Position numbers and translations under genes: made by a program
Shown here: positions 26,423-35,467 of the stretch, piece after piece
Numbering within the stretch: the first letter of the stretch is position 1
How the letters are laid out: every line of letters starts with the position of its first letter
The notes under the pieces: generated by a model
Seen by the model: the letters and a program-made list of their open reading frames with translations, nothing else
The model's database searches: none
What the model was told of the DNA's origin: nothing
Assembly (NCBI RefSeq): GCF_013004105.1
Contig: NZ_CP053085.1
Span: 1,488,001-1,552,000 of the forward strand
Direction: 5' to 3'
DNA from: Gemmatimonas groenlandica
GTDB taxonomy: Bacteria > Gemmatimonadota > Gemmatimonadetes > Gemmatimonadales > Gemmatimonadaceae
DNA: 64,000 bases

Positions 26423-28203
26423 TTCCGACCGAATCGCCGGTCGAGCTCGTCCCATGACAAGCGGACAATCGTCGAGCGACCGTGCACGTCGTGGGCAGGC
26501 AACTTGGTGTTGGCCAGCGCGATATAGAGCGCACGCATCTCGCCCGGCGACATGATGTCGCCGGCCTTGATGGCGGCCTTACATGCGAACGTGGCGGCGA
26601 GCCGTTCATGTCGCTTGGCGTCGCCAGCCGCACGATCGCCGGTGAGTGCGGCGAGCGTTTCGCGCAGACAGCGTTCCGCGTCAAAGCGCGGGTGCGGCAT
26701 GGGTACAGCGTTCACCAGGAGCGAGTGTCCGCCGAAGCCCTCCATCTCGAAACCCAGCTTCTCGAACGACGAGCGATTGGCGTCGAAGGCCTCGGCTTCA
26801 TCGGGGCCGAGGTGCAGCGTCATCGGAAAGAGCAATCGCTGCGACGGAGCCTCGCCGCGCTCGAGCACACCGAGGAACTCTTCGTACAGCACGCGCTCGT
26901 GGGCCGAGTGCTGATCAATGAGAATGACGCCGTCTTCGTGCTCGAACATGAGATACATGCGCCGGAGTTGCAGCAGCGGCGGCACGGAAATCGGCGCGTC
27001 GTCGACCGCGCGTACGTCGGTGTCGCGCATCTCGACGGCGACGGCCGCCGCGTACGCGGGGGCGTCCGCCGGGGCGTCGGCTTCGGCGGGCGCGGCGAAG
27101 AGTCCTTCGGCGGCCGGCGTGGCACGTAGCGCCGCCGGTTCCATGCCATGCACGTCATCGCGCCATGATGGCGCAGCCGCCGGCGTCCAGGTTCGCCACC
27201 CGATGCCGGCACTCGCGTCGAAGAGGCCGAGGGCGCGGCGGACAGCGTTCTCGACGGCGCGTTCGGTGGGCCAGCGATCACGCAATCGCACTTCTGACTT
27301 CGCGGGATGCACGTTCACGTCGACATCGCCGCCGGGCACGTGAAGCGATAGCACGAGTGATGGGCGCACACCGGACGGCAAAGTGGACCGATAGGCGGCT
27401 TCGGCGGCGCGCACGATGCCGTGATCGCGAACGACGCGTCCGTTGATGATGAGCAGCACCCGGCGTGTAGCCGTGCCGACATCAGCCGGACGCTCGACCA
27501 TGCCGGTAATGTGGATGGGCCCCTGCACATCGTCGATATCGACAAACCGCTGCACGTCGCGATGTCCCCACAACTCGGCGAGTCGGGCGCGGAGTGTGGG
27601 CACGGCGGGCAGATCGAGGGCGATCTTGCCATCGTGGCGCACCGTGAAGTGCACGTCGCGACGGAGCGCGCCGATAGCGTGCATGGTGTCCATGATGCCG
27701 CGCCATTCCGATCGCGCACTGCGCAGGAATTTCTGTCGCGCGGGCGTGTTGTAGAAGAGCCGCTGCACCGACACCGTGGTGCCCCGACGTCGCGTGGTCT
27801 CGCGTGTCTCGAGTACAGCCCCGGCGGCGGCGCGCACCTGGGTTCCTGCCCCGTCTTCCGATGCCGTCTCGATCATCAGCTCGGAGACCGACGCGATGGC
27901 GGGCAACGCTTCTCCCCGGAAGCCGAAGCTGCGAACGCCTACCAGCTGTTCGGCGGCCGTGATCTTCGACGTGGCGTGTCGCGACAGGCAGAGCACGGCA
28001 TCGTCGCGATCCATGCCACTGCCGTCGTCGGCAATACGGATCAGCGCGCGGCCACCCTCCTCGACGGTGACGTCAACGGTGGTGGCACCGGCGTCGAGCG
28101 CATTCTCCACGAGTTCCTTGACGACCGACGCGGGTCGTTCCACGACTTCACCGGCCGCGATCTGGTCGGCAACAGCACTGGAGAGAATGGCGATACGCGA
28201 CAT
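26419..28203 (-). CDS. mutL: DNA mismatch repair protein MutL
   Basis: 594 aa. GHKL ATPase N-terminal domain: VVKELVENALDAGAT, IADDGSGM and RSFGFRGEALPAIASVSEL. C-terminal dimer domain contains DQHSAHERVLYEE, close to the DQHA-x2-E-x4-E metal site of nicking MutL proteins (Ala to Ser at one position). This predicts a methyl-independent MutL endonuclease. A Pro/Ala-rich linker (about 330-400) joins the domains. mutS is not present here. It follows the batD-like gene by 8 nt. Confidence 0.95.
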   Translation of the reverse strand: MSRIAILSSAVADQIAAGEVVERPASVVKELVENALDAGATTVDVTVEEGGRALIRIADDGSGMDRDDAVLCLSRHATSKITAAEQLVGVRSFGFRGEALPAIASVSELMIETASEDGAGTQVRAAAGAVLETRETTRRRGTTVSVQRLFYNTPARQKFLRSARSEWRGIMDTMHAIGALRRDVHFTVRHDGKIALDLPAVPTLRARLAELWGHRDVQRFVDIDDVQGPIHITGMVERPADVGTATRRVLLIINGRVVRDHGIVRAAEAAYRSTLPSGVRPSLVLSLHVPGGDVDVNVHPAKSEVRLRDRWPTERAVENAVRRALGLFDASAGIGWRTWTPAAAPSWRDDVHGMEPAALRATPAAEGLFAAPAEADAPADAPAYAAAVAVEMRDTDVRAVDDAPISVPPLLQLRRMYLMFEHEDGVILIDQHSAHERVLYEEFLGVLERGEAPSQRLLFPMTLHLGPDEAEAFDANRSSFEKLGFEMEGFGGHSLLVNAVPMPHPRFDAERCLRETLAALTGDRAAGDAKRHERLAATFACKAAIKAGDIMSPGEMRALYIALANTKLPAHDVHGRSTIVRLSWDELDRRFGRK

Positions 28204-28211
28204 ACGACAAG

Positions 28212-30518
28212 CTATCGAATGACAGCCGGCGAGACGAGCGGAATGGTGCGTTGCGCCGGCAGCCAGCCGCGACGTCCGTCGGCGTGCAACACCTTGAGCC
28301 AGCCGTCACCAGCGTCTTCGACGCGCACGACGTCACCGGTGGCGACACCACCCATCGCGTTCGCGTCATTGCCCGGCGCGGTACGCATCGTTTCGGGCCG
28401 GCGCACGACCAGCACGCCGGTGGCATCGAGCTCCCGGAATCCCCACGCCGCAGCAGCACCGGTGCCCACCGCGAGCAGCAGCGCGAACACGGCGGCCGTG
28501 GAAGCGAATCCCATCCACGCCGACGCATCGCCACCGCGGCTTCGTGCGCGCACGACGGCAAGCAGACTCCATCCCAGCAGCCACGCGGCGATCGAGGTCA
28601 GCACGAGCGCCGGCACGGGAATCATGGGAACTTCGGCGACTCCGCCGCGCGCACCCGCGGGCAGCGATGTCAGTCGCTCCTGCAGATCGACGGCGACGGG
28701 TTCGAGTCGTGCAGCACGTTGCCATGCGATCACGGCCGAAACGGTATCTCCGGCGGCCCAGGCGGCGGCCCCCCAATTGGCAAGCAGATCAGCGTCGGCA
28801 GAGCGTGCATCCACGGCCTCGGCAAACAGTTCGGCCGCGCGAGAATACTGGCGCTGTGCGTAGAGATCCGTCGCGCGCGTCACCGTGGCCTCGAGGGCAC
28901 CTCGATCGGGAACAGACGGCGCCGGAGTGGCCTGCACCGGTGTGGAGATCGTCGGTGTGACCTGCATGGCCGCGCTCGTGCGCGGTGCTGCGGCGACCGC
29001 AGCGCCCCCCAGTGCGACGAACAGCGCAAAGCGTGCCTGTGCGTGCCGGGCACTGCGAATGGCGCGCGCGTGGGTAACGGCCTCGGTGTCGATGCGGGCA
29101 AGCAGCGCGTCGGCACGCGCGGTGAGGTCAGCGCGACCGGTCACCGGCCCGGGCACATCGCTGAAGCCCTGTTCGGCCAGCGCATCGAGCAGCGTGAGCA
29201 AAGCCTTGGTGGTGTCGCGCGTGACACCACGACGTCGCACGGTGCGCTCGACGTCGCGCCGCGACACGAGTTCCTGCGGTGAGACGTTCAATCGCTGCGC
29301 GAGCGAGCCGAGCAACGTGCGCCGCGTGTAGCGCGCATGGTCGCCGTCATCATCACTGACGACCCGCGGAGCAGCCGCGCCGGCCCCTCCCTCGGCCGCG
29401 GCGTTCCGTGCGCGACGGGCGCCACCGACGCGCCCACCAATCACGATCGCGAGCCAGGGGAGCGGCGCCAACAGCAACAGGGCAGCGAGCGGCACGCGCC
29501 AGGCGGCCAACTTCACGGCCAGCGACTCGGTCGAGGCGCCACGCCACTGGCGGAGCGGGACCACTGATACGTTGTCGCCTTCAGCGGCGGCGGCGAGCGT
29601 GCCGTCGTCGACCGAGAGAGCGCTCGGGGTGGTTTCTGCGTAGGCGTATTGGCCGCGATACGGATCGAAGTAGCTGTAGCGCAGCGTGGGGACTTCGACA
29701 CTCCCGGCCTGCGTCGGGGTGAGAATCCAATCAAACTCCTTATAGCCGCGCACCATCGCGCCGCTCGTGTCCACGCTGACGCGCTCGGTGCCCGGCACGG
29801 TGGAGGCCCATGACACTTCGAGCACCGGGCGCGGCAGCAGCTTCACATTGCCGGTGCCGTCCACGCGCATGGTCAGTACCAGCGGATCGCCGACGCGCGC
29901 GGTGGACGAATCGAGTTTCACCGACGCGCGCAGAACACCGACGGCGCCTGTGTAGTCCTGCGGACGGCCAGCGTCGGGCAGCGGCTTCACGACCAGCTGC
30001 GCACTCTCGGCCCGCACGATGTAGCGCTCTTCGCGGCTGAAGTAGCTGGACGATTGCGGCAGCGTGTAGCTGAGTTGCGGTGCCGGCACCATGAGCGTGC
30101 CCGGCGCCACGGCAAAGAGCGCGCGCTGAAACACGTGCGCCTCGAAGGTGCCGCCGCCGTAGCTGCGCGGCGCGACACGACGCGGTGTGCCGAGCTCGTA
30201 GGCCAACAGCCCTCGCAACTCCGGGGGCAGGAACTCCGGATTGCGGCGCAGCCGAGCGCGCGCCGACTCGCTGAGCAGCACCGCCACTTGATAGGTGACC
30301 TGCTGCCCGACGTACACCGTGTCGGGAAACGTGGCGGCATGAAAGTCGATCGGGCGAGTGCCGTTGGCCTGCAGGCGATCGAGGATGGCGGTAGGCGACG
30401 GCTGCGCGCGTAGCGTGGCCGTCGCGGGGAACCGCATCGCGAGACCGCTCACGAGCGCGAGAACGAACCGAACATGCCGCCGCAGGCGCGCGTGTTGCAT
30501 ACACGAAGCTCGCATCAC
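28212..30518 (-). CDS. BatD-like protein fused to TPR and SH3 domains (BatD-BatE type)
   Basis: 768 aa. N-terminal signal peptide (to about 38), then a BatD oxygen-tolerance domain made of immunoglobulin-like strands (TVYVGQQVTYQVAVLLSES, ARVGDPLVLTMRVDGTGNVK), a membrane helix near 335-355, a cytoplasmic helical part, a second hydrophobic segment, a TPR-like region (about 550-620; RATDLYAQRQYSRAAELFAEA, LLANWGAAAWAAGD), two more membrane helices (about 635-690), and a C-terminal SH3-like domain (TMRTAPGNDANAMGGVATGD, DGWLKVLHADGRRGWLP). BatD and BatE are usually separate genes. GTG at 30518 or ATG at 30515 overlaps the stop of the displaced batC end. Bat proteins are linked to stress and envelope integrity; molecular role unclear. 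Confidence 0.8.
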   Translation of the reverse strand: MMRASCMQHARLRRHVRFVLALVSGLAMRFPATATLRAQPSPTAILDRLQANGTRPIDFHAATFPDTVYVGQQVTYQVAVLLSESARARLRRNPEFLPPELRGLLAYELGTPRRVAPRSYGGGTFEAHVFQRALFAVAPGTLMVPAPQLSYTLPQSSSYFSREERYIVRAESAQLVVKPLPDAGRPQDYTGAVGVLRASVKLDSSTARVGDPLVLTMRVDGTGNVKLLPRPVLEVSWASTVPGTERVSVDTSGAMVRGYKEFDWILTPTQAGSVEVPTLRYSYFDPYRGQYAYAETTPSALSVDDGTLAAAAEGDNVSVVPLRQWRGASTESLAVKLAAWRVPLAALLLLAPLPWLAIVIGGRVGGARRARNAAAEGGAGAAAPRVVSDDDGDHARYTRRTLLGSLAQRLNVSPQELVSRRDVERTVRRRGVTRDTTKALLTLLDALAEQGFSDVPGPVTGRADLTARADALLARIDTEAVTHARAIRSARHAQARFALFVALGGAAVAAAPRTSAAMQVTPTISTPVQATPAPSVPDRGALEATVTRATDLYAQRQYSRAAELFAEAVDARSADADLLANWGAAAWAAGDTVSAVIAWQRAARLEPVAVDLQERLTSLPAGARGGVAEVPMIPVPALVLTSIAAWLLGWSLLAVVRARSRGGDASAWMGFASTAAVFALLLAVGTGAAAAWGFRELDATGVLVVRRPETMRTAPGNDANAMGGVATGDVVRVEDAGDGWLKVLHADGRRGWLPAQRTIPLVSPAVIR

Positions 30519-30695
30519 CAGTCCTTTCCTCCCGGCGGTGTGCGGCCCTGTCGCTGCTTACGCCCCTGTACGTCGCGCTCTTCGCGCGCTGCGCTGTTGA
30601 GGAGTGCTTCGGCCTGCTTCTGGTCGAGCCCACCCTGATTCTGCGGCTGCTCGTCCTGCTTGTCGTTTTGCGAGTCACCACCGCCGCCCCCCCCC
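30515..30695 (-). pseudogene. Frame-displaced C-terminal end of the batB-batC gene
   Basis: Downstream of the nine-G tract, another frame encodes GDSQNDKQDEQPQNQGGLDQ, then KQAEALLNSAAREERDVQ and ends GGKDW at 30515-30517. This is the Gln-rich stretch plus conserved DQKQAEALLNS and GKDW ending expected at the C terminus of BatC proteins. In the main frame the product instead ends GGRRW at a TGA (30675-30677). The stop of this fragment overlaps the start of the batD-like gene (GTGA), so it is in the place where the intact gene should end. Either a 1-nt sequence error, a mutation, or slippage at the homopolymer. Confidence 0.75.
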
Positions 30696-32231
30696 GCCGC
30701 CCCCGCCCTGCGGAGGCGGCGTCTTGCGGAGCGCGAGCTCGTAGTTCCACTTGGCGTCGGCATCGACGGGGCGATCGGTGAGGAACGCCCGATACGCCGC
30801 GCGCGCTGCCGCAAAGGATGCTTCGGCTTCGGGGTTCTGCGGCGCGCGTCCCATCACGAGCGACGCATAGCCGGCATTGAAGCGGGCACGCATGCGCGTC
30901 TCGCCATCGCTGTCGCGTCGCACCATCTCCAGCAACTCGGCGGCGGCTTTGAGCGAATCGGCGCCTATGAGCGCGGTGCCCAGATTGTAGCGCGTGCGCA
31001 CGGTCGTATCGCCGCTGGCCATCTGCGCGCGGTAACCGGCGATGGCCGCGGCGACGTTGCCTTCGGCGAACAATGCCGCCGGATCGGGTGCTTGTTTGCA
31101 CGACATGAGCGCGACAGGCAGCGCGATCAACAACAGCTGCACCACCTGCGGCATCGTCGATGGGACCGAAGACCGCGCGTCGTCGCGATCCTTCATGGCG
31201 TCGCGCGACACTCGCCGGCGCGTGAGTAACCACGTGTCGTAGGCCAGCAGTGCCAGCGCGGGGAGCAGCAGCCACAGATACCGCGGCACGTGATCCTCGC
31301 GCGAATCCACCTTGCGCTTCGCGGTTCGCAGCGAACGCAGCGCGCCGCGTACACGCGTAGCCTTGTCGGACGCTTCGGCGGGAATGAAGGTGCCGCCGGC
31401 GGCCTTGGCGGCGTCTTCGAGCAGTTCGGGCGAGTAGCGTGTGATCACCACCTTCCCTTCGTCGTCGCGCTTCTCTCGCGTGACGGAGCCATCCTGAATG
31501 GGGATCGTGCTGCCCTGTGCGGTGCCGAAACCGACGGTCACCAGGCTCACGCCTTTCACGCCCGCTTCGGTGGCCGCGGCCTTGACGTCTTCGGCCGGTT
31601 CGAAGGCCTCGCCATCCGTCATGAGCACGAGCGCGCGATCGGCACTGCCGTCACTGGCCAACAGGAGTTCAGTGCCCTGGCGAATGGCGCGGGCAATCGA
31701 GCTGCCCGCCTGCCCCACGACCGACGGATCGAGATTATCGAGGAAGAGTTCGATGGCTCCGTCGTCGCTGGTGAGCGGCGTGAGGATGTAACTGCGGCCG
31801 GCGAAGGCGATCAGCGCGACACGATCGGCCTGCGACATCGCGCGCAGGCGACGCACTTCCTGCTTCACCCGTTCCAGTCGCGACGGCCGTTCATCGGGCG
31901 CCATCATGGACAGCGACGCATCGATCGCGATGGCCATGTCGATGCCACGCGCGCTCACCGGTCCGTGGGCGAGTCCCCAGCGCGGCCCCGATAGCGCGAG
32001 TCCCGCGAGGAAGGCAAGAAGCACGAGCCGCACGGTGCGGCCGCCTTCGTCGGGGTCGGTGATCATGACCAGCCGACGCAGCGCCGACGACTCGGCGTAG
32101 CGCGCGAGGCGGACGCGTCGCTGCCGTGTGCGCACCGACCGCATCCACCAGACCACCAGTGGTAGGAGCAGCGCCGCGAGCAGCAACCACGGCACGTCGA
32201 AGACCAGGGGAGGGAGCGTGCCGAGATTCAT
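30675..32231 (-). CDS. BatB-BatC fusion: VWA membrane protein plus TPR, frame ends at a poly-G tract
   Basis: 518 aa as read. Two N-terminal membrane segments (about 14-30 and 66-80), a von Willebrand A domain with MIDAS residues DASLSM (104-109) and MTDGEAF, a third membrane segment (about 318-336), then a second hydrophobic stretch ending in a lipobox-like ALMSC (Cys378), followed by TPR-like repeats (about 382-490; AALFAEGNVAAAIAGYR, RYNLGTALIGADSLKAAAELL). So a BatB appears fused in frame to a BatC that still keeps its signal-like start; an internal ATG at 31196 could start BatC alone. The last residues (GGGGGGGRRW) come from a G9 run (30687-30695) where one base fewer restores the conserved BatC end. 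Overlaps batA by 4 nt. Confidence 0.8.
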   Translation of the reverse strand: MNLGTLPPLVFDVPWLLLAALLLPLVVWWMRSVRTRQRRVRLARYAESSALRRLVMITDPDEGGRTVRLVLLAFLAGLALSGPRWGLAHGPVSARGIDMAIAIDASLSMMAPDERPSRLERVKQEVRRLRAMSQADRVALIAFAGRSYILTPLTSDDGAIELFLDNLDPSVVGQAGSSIARAIRQGTELLLASDGSADRALVLMTDGEAFEPAEDVKAAATEAGVKGVSLVTVGFGTAQGSTIPIQDGSVTREKRDDEGKVVITRYSPELLEDAAKAAGGTFIPAEASDKATRVRGALRSLRTAKRKVDSREDHVPRYLWLLLPALALLAYDTWLLTRRRVSRDAMKDRDDARSSVPSTMPQVVQLLLIALPVALMSCKQAPDPAALFAEGNVAAAIAGYRAQMASGDTTVRTRYNLGTALIGADSLKAAAELLEMVRRDSDGETRMRARFNAGYASLVMGRAPQNPEAEASFAAARAAYRAFLTDRPVDADAKWNYELALRKTPPPQGGGGGGGRRW

Positions 32232-33289
32232 GGCAGCACTCCGCGCCGGGCGCGTAAGGCGAGTTCGCCGAGCAGCGCGGCCAGCCCGAACAGGAGCGGC
32301 CAGCGGAAGCGCTCGGTGTAGCGGATGTACGCGCGCGCTTCGACGATGGAGCGTTCGAGCGCGTCGATCTGTTCGTAGATGCTCTGCAGCGCCTGGGCGT
32401 CCTTGGCGCGGAAGTAGCGACCGCCGGTGTTCGTGGCGATCTCGGTGAGGAGCGCTTCGTCGATTTTCACCGGGCGATTCTCGTAGCGCAGCCCGAACAA
32501 TCCGCGGCCGACGGGCACCGCAGCCATACCTTCGCTGCCCACGCCAATGGCGTAGATGCGAATGCCGAAGGTCCCGGCGGCCTGGGCCGCGGTGCGCGGA
32601 TCGATGGCGCCGCGGTTGTTCTCACCGTCGGTGAGCAGCACCATCACGCGTGACCGACCGGGTGCGGTGCGCAGCCGATTGGCCGCTGTGGCGATGGCGG
32701 TGCCGATGGCGGTGCCGTCTTCGAGCTGACCGACCTGCAGATTGTCGATGGCGGTGAGGACCACAGGGTAGTCGGTGGTAAGCGGCACCTGCGTGAGCGC
32801 TTCACCGGAGAAAGCGACGAGCCCCACGCGGTCGGATTTCCGGCCGACGACAAAGCGCTTCACCTTCTCCTTGGCGACTTCGATGCGATTCTGCGGCTGA
32901 AAGTCTTCGGCGAGCATGGAGCTCGAGATGTCGACGACCAGCGCGATATCGATGCCTTCACTCGACACGCGTTCGGCCCGCGCGCCTGATCGCGGTTGCG
33001 CGGCGGCCACGATGAACCCAGCCAGCGCGAGTGACCGCAGCCACGGCAACCAGCGCACCCACGACAGCGACGGTCGCGGTCCGAGACCGAGCACGGAGGC
33101 ACGCGAAAACGGGATGGCACGCTGCGGCGCGGCACGGCGACGCCACCACGACCAGAGCGGCAGGAGCAGCAACAGCAAGAGCAGCGCCGGGTGCGCGAAG
33201 TTGATGCCGAAGAGCGACCACGAGTCGGGGCTGAGCGAGCCACTGAACTCGCTGATGAATTCGCGGAACCAATCGACGGCGCGGTTCAT
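32228..33289 (-). CDS. BatA-like VWA domain membrane protein
   Basis: 353 aa. Membrane segments at about 35-48 and 83-98, a large VWA domain with intact MIDAS (Asp120, Ser122, Ser124 in VVDISSSM; LLTDGENN further on), and a C-terminal membrane helix (about 330-345). N-terminal part LFGINFAHPALLLLLLLLPL is the usual BatA start. Acts probably in a MoxR-chaperoned membrane complex. Overlaps its neighbours on both sides by 4 nt, between the DUF4381-like gene and batB-batC. Confidence 0.88.
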   Translation of the reverse strand: MNRAVDWFREFISEFSGSLSPDSWSLFGINFAHPALLLLLLLLPLWSWWRRRAAPQRAIPFSRASVLGLGPRPSLSWVRWLPWLRSLALAGFIVAAAQPRSGARAERVSSEGIDIALVVDISSSMLAEDFQPQNRIEVAKEKVKRFVVGRKSDRVGLVAFSGEALTQVPLTTDYPVVLTAIDNLQVGQLEDGTAIGTAIATAANRLRTAPGRSRVMVLLTDGENNRGAIDPRTAAQAAGTFGIRIYAIGVGSEGMAAVPVGRGLFGLRYENRPVKIDEALLTEIATNTGGRYFRAKDAQALQSIYEQIDALERSIVEARAYIRYTERFRWPLLFGLAALLGELALRARRGVLP

Positions 33290-34416
33290 GTCGCCCCTGC
33301 CTTCGGTCGGCGCGACTTGCGACGCGCGTCGTCCTCTTCCTTCTGCTTCGCGTCACGCTCGGCCTTGGCGGCCGCCGCACGGGCGGCTTCCACGGCGGCT
33401 CGACGAGCGCGTTCGGCCGCCTCGACGTGGTCAACGACGGCGCGCGCGTCGGCAGCCAGTTCGCGGGCACGTGTGCCGGAGACGACACGACGGGCGAATT
33501 TGATGCCATCGCCGTCGGCCATCAACGAGATGAGCCGATCGCGCGGAATGCGCTCGTCATCGGCGACGACGTCGATCAACTCGGAGCTGGTGAGCGACAG
33601 CACGGCCAGCGGATTTCGCAGGACGAGGTAGGTGCGCACCACGTCGATGGCGAGCGCGACATAGCGCCCACGCTCACCGGCATCGGCGAGGGCCAATCGG
33701 TCCAATCGGTCGAAGTCGTGCACCGCGCGCGCGTACGGATCGAGCGACGTGGGCACGGTCGTCGCGGCGCGTTTGCGACGGCGCTTGAGGAGCCACCACA
33801 GCAAAGCGAGCGCCGCGAGCACCAGCAGCGCCGGCCACCAGCGTTGCCACCACGGCACCACCCGCGGGAAGAGATCACGCGGAGGCTTGGGTTTGTGCAT
33901 CGAGGTATCGCCGGGCAATACCGACTTCACGAACACGTTGGCGTCGACGAGCGGCACCTTGAGCGTGGTCGACCCGTAGCGCACGGTCGCGTCTTTGAGA
34001 CCGATCGGGAGCACGCCGACGTTCCAGGCCGCGAGGGCGTACTCGGCCCGTTCCGTGCGACCACCGGCGCGCATCGACTCCTGCCTCACCTTGGTGGGCG
34101 CACGGCTTACGACCATGGCCGTGGAATCATCGAGCGTCGGCCACTCGATGCGCGCACCTTCCGGTACGACCACGGTCACGATGAGCGTAAACGGATCACC
34201 CACTTCGATCGTGTCGGGACGCACCAGAAAGCCAGCTTTGACGCGGGATCCCGTCGGCGGCGTGAGGACACCGCGCGAGACCGGTGGCGCCGGCTGCGCC
34301 GCCGCGGCGGAGTTCCACCATGTGGCGTGCGATGCCGCGGCGAACGCGAACAGCGCCGTAAGGCGCACCGCCGCACGGCGCACCGCCAAAAGGCGAATGG
34401 ACAAGACACGTCGCAT
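33286..34416 (-). CDS. BatD/DUF4381-like membrane protein of the Bat locus
   Basis: 376 aa. Signal peptide region (LTALFAFAAASHATWW), an extracytoplasmic beta-rich domain (VRPDTIEVGDPFTLIVTVVV, EYALAAWNVGVLPIGLKD), one membrane helix near 195-212 (ALLVLAALALLWWLLKRRRK), then a cytoplasmic helical domain (DFDRLDRLALADAGERGRYV, RTYLVLRNPLAVLSLTSSEL) and a Lys/Arg/Glu-rich coiled tail. The order beta-domain, helix, helical domain matches DUF4381/BatD-related genes that sit between DUF58 and batA in Bat operons. Start overlaps the DUF58 stop (TGATG). Function unknown. Confidence 0.7.
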   Translation of the reverse strand: MRRVLSIRLLAVRRAAVRLTALFAFAAASHATWWNSAAAAQPAPPVSRGVLTPPTGSRVKAGFLVRPDTIEVGDPFTLIVTVVVPEGARIEWPTLDDSTAMVVSRAPTKVRQESMRAGGRTERAEYALAAWNVGVLPIGLKDATVRYGSTTLKVPLVDANVFVKSVLPGDTSMHKPKPPRDLFPRVVPWWQRWWPALLVLAALALLWWLLKRRRKRAATTVPTSLDPYARAVHDFDRLDRLALADAGERGRYVALAIDVVRTYLVLRNPLAVLSLTSSELIDVVADDERIPRDRLISLMADGDGIKFARRVVSGTRARELAADARAVVDHVEAAERARRAAVEAARAAAAKAERDAKQKEEDDARRKSRRPKAGAT

Positions 34417-35462
34417 CAGCGGCTCCGCTGATCGGCCACGGACACCGGCGCGATCGGCGCGCGCACCGGCGCGGCCGTGCCGGCGGCATCACCCATCGCC
34501 CCGCGCGGTCCGGTGCGCACCGCGCCATGTGGGCGACGAGTACGTGCGCGGAAGAACGACAAGAGCGCATCGACGTAGCCGTGCTCGGTATGCACCACGA
34601 TCTCGTCGAGCCCCAGACGGCCGAACAGCTTGCGCCGCAGCGTATCCTCGGCGCCGACCTGCTTGGCGAAGGCGGCGCGTACCGACGGATGCGACGTGTC
34701 GATCTCGATGACCTCGCCCGACTCGGGATCCTGCAATCGCGCGGGGCCGATATCGGGCAGCACACGCTCCGACGGATCTTCGAGGGTCACGGCAATGACG
34801 TCGTGTCGTTGCGCGAGTCGCGCCAGCGGCTTCTCGAGATCATCGGCGAGGAAGTCCGACGCGAAGAAGACGACCGAGCGATGCGGCAGCAGACGCATCA
34901 GGCGATCGACCGCCACCGCCACTGAGGTTCCACGACCGACCGGGCTGGTGGTCATGAGATCGCGGATGAGACGCAACGCGTGCTTGCGCCCTTTTCGGGC
35001 CGGCAACGCATGTTCGACGCGATCGGAGAACATGAGCAGACCCACGCGATCGTTGTTGCGCGTGGCGGCGAGGGCCAGCACGCCGGCCATCTCGATCGCG
35101 AGTTCATGCTTGAAGTGGGCGCGCGTGCCGAAGCGCGACGAACCGGACATATCGATCACGAGCATGATCGTGAGCTCGCGCTCTTCGACATAGCGCTTGA
35201 CGAACGGGCGTCCCATGCGGGCTGACACATTCCAGTCGATCGAGCGGACTTCGTCGCCGGGCTGATACTCGCGGACCTCGGCGAACTCCATGCCCTGCCC
35301 TTTGAACAGCGAGCGGTACTCACCGGCGAACCGCGAGTCGACGAGACGCCGCGTACGCACCTCGATGCGACGCACCTGCCGCAGCACTTCAGCCGGTGCC
35401 ACCGACATGGGTGACACGGCGGCGGGTACGCCAGGCTGCGCAGACGGGTCGGACTTCGCCAC
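34416..35462 (-). CDS. DUF58 domain protein of the MoxR/Bat locus
   Basis: 348 aa, soluble. Carries the DUF58 signature GEYRSLFKGQGMEFAEVREY, then PGDEVRSIDWNVSARMGRPF, followed by a VWA-like fold (MLVIDMSGSSRFG with DxSxS, RVGLLMFSDRVE, FFASDFLADDLE). Long C-terminal tail rich in Ala/Pro. DUF58 proteins are nearly always beside moxR; the ATPase is thought to remodel them. It lies 5 nt downstream of moxR. Confidence 0.9.
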   Translation of the reverse strand: MAKSDPSAQPGVPAAVSPMSVAPAEVLRQVRRIEVRTRRLVDSRFAGEYRSLFKGQGMEFAEVREYQPGDEVRSIDWNVSARMGRPFVKRYVEERELTIMLVIDMSGSSRFGTRAHFKHELAIEMAGVLALAATRNNDRVGLLMFSDRVEHALPARKGRKHALRLIRDLMTTSPVGRGTSVAVAVDRLMRLLPHRSVVFFASDFLADDLEKPLARLAQRHDVIAVTLEDPSERVLPDIGPARLQDPESGEVIEIDTSHPSVRAAFAKQVGAEDTLRRKLFGRLGLDEIVVHTEHGYVDALLSFFRARTRRPHGAVRTGPRGAMGDAAGTAAPVRAPIAPVSVADQRSR

Positions 35463-35467
35463 GGCGA

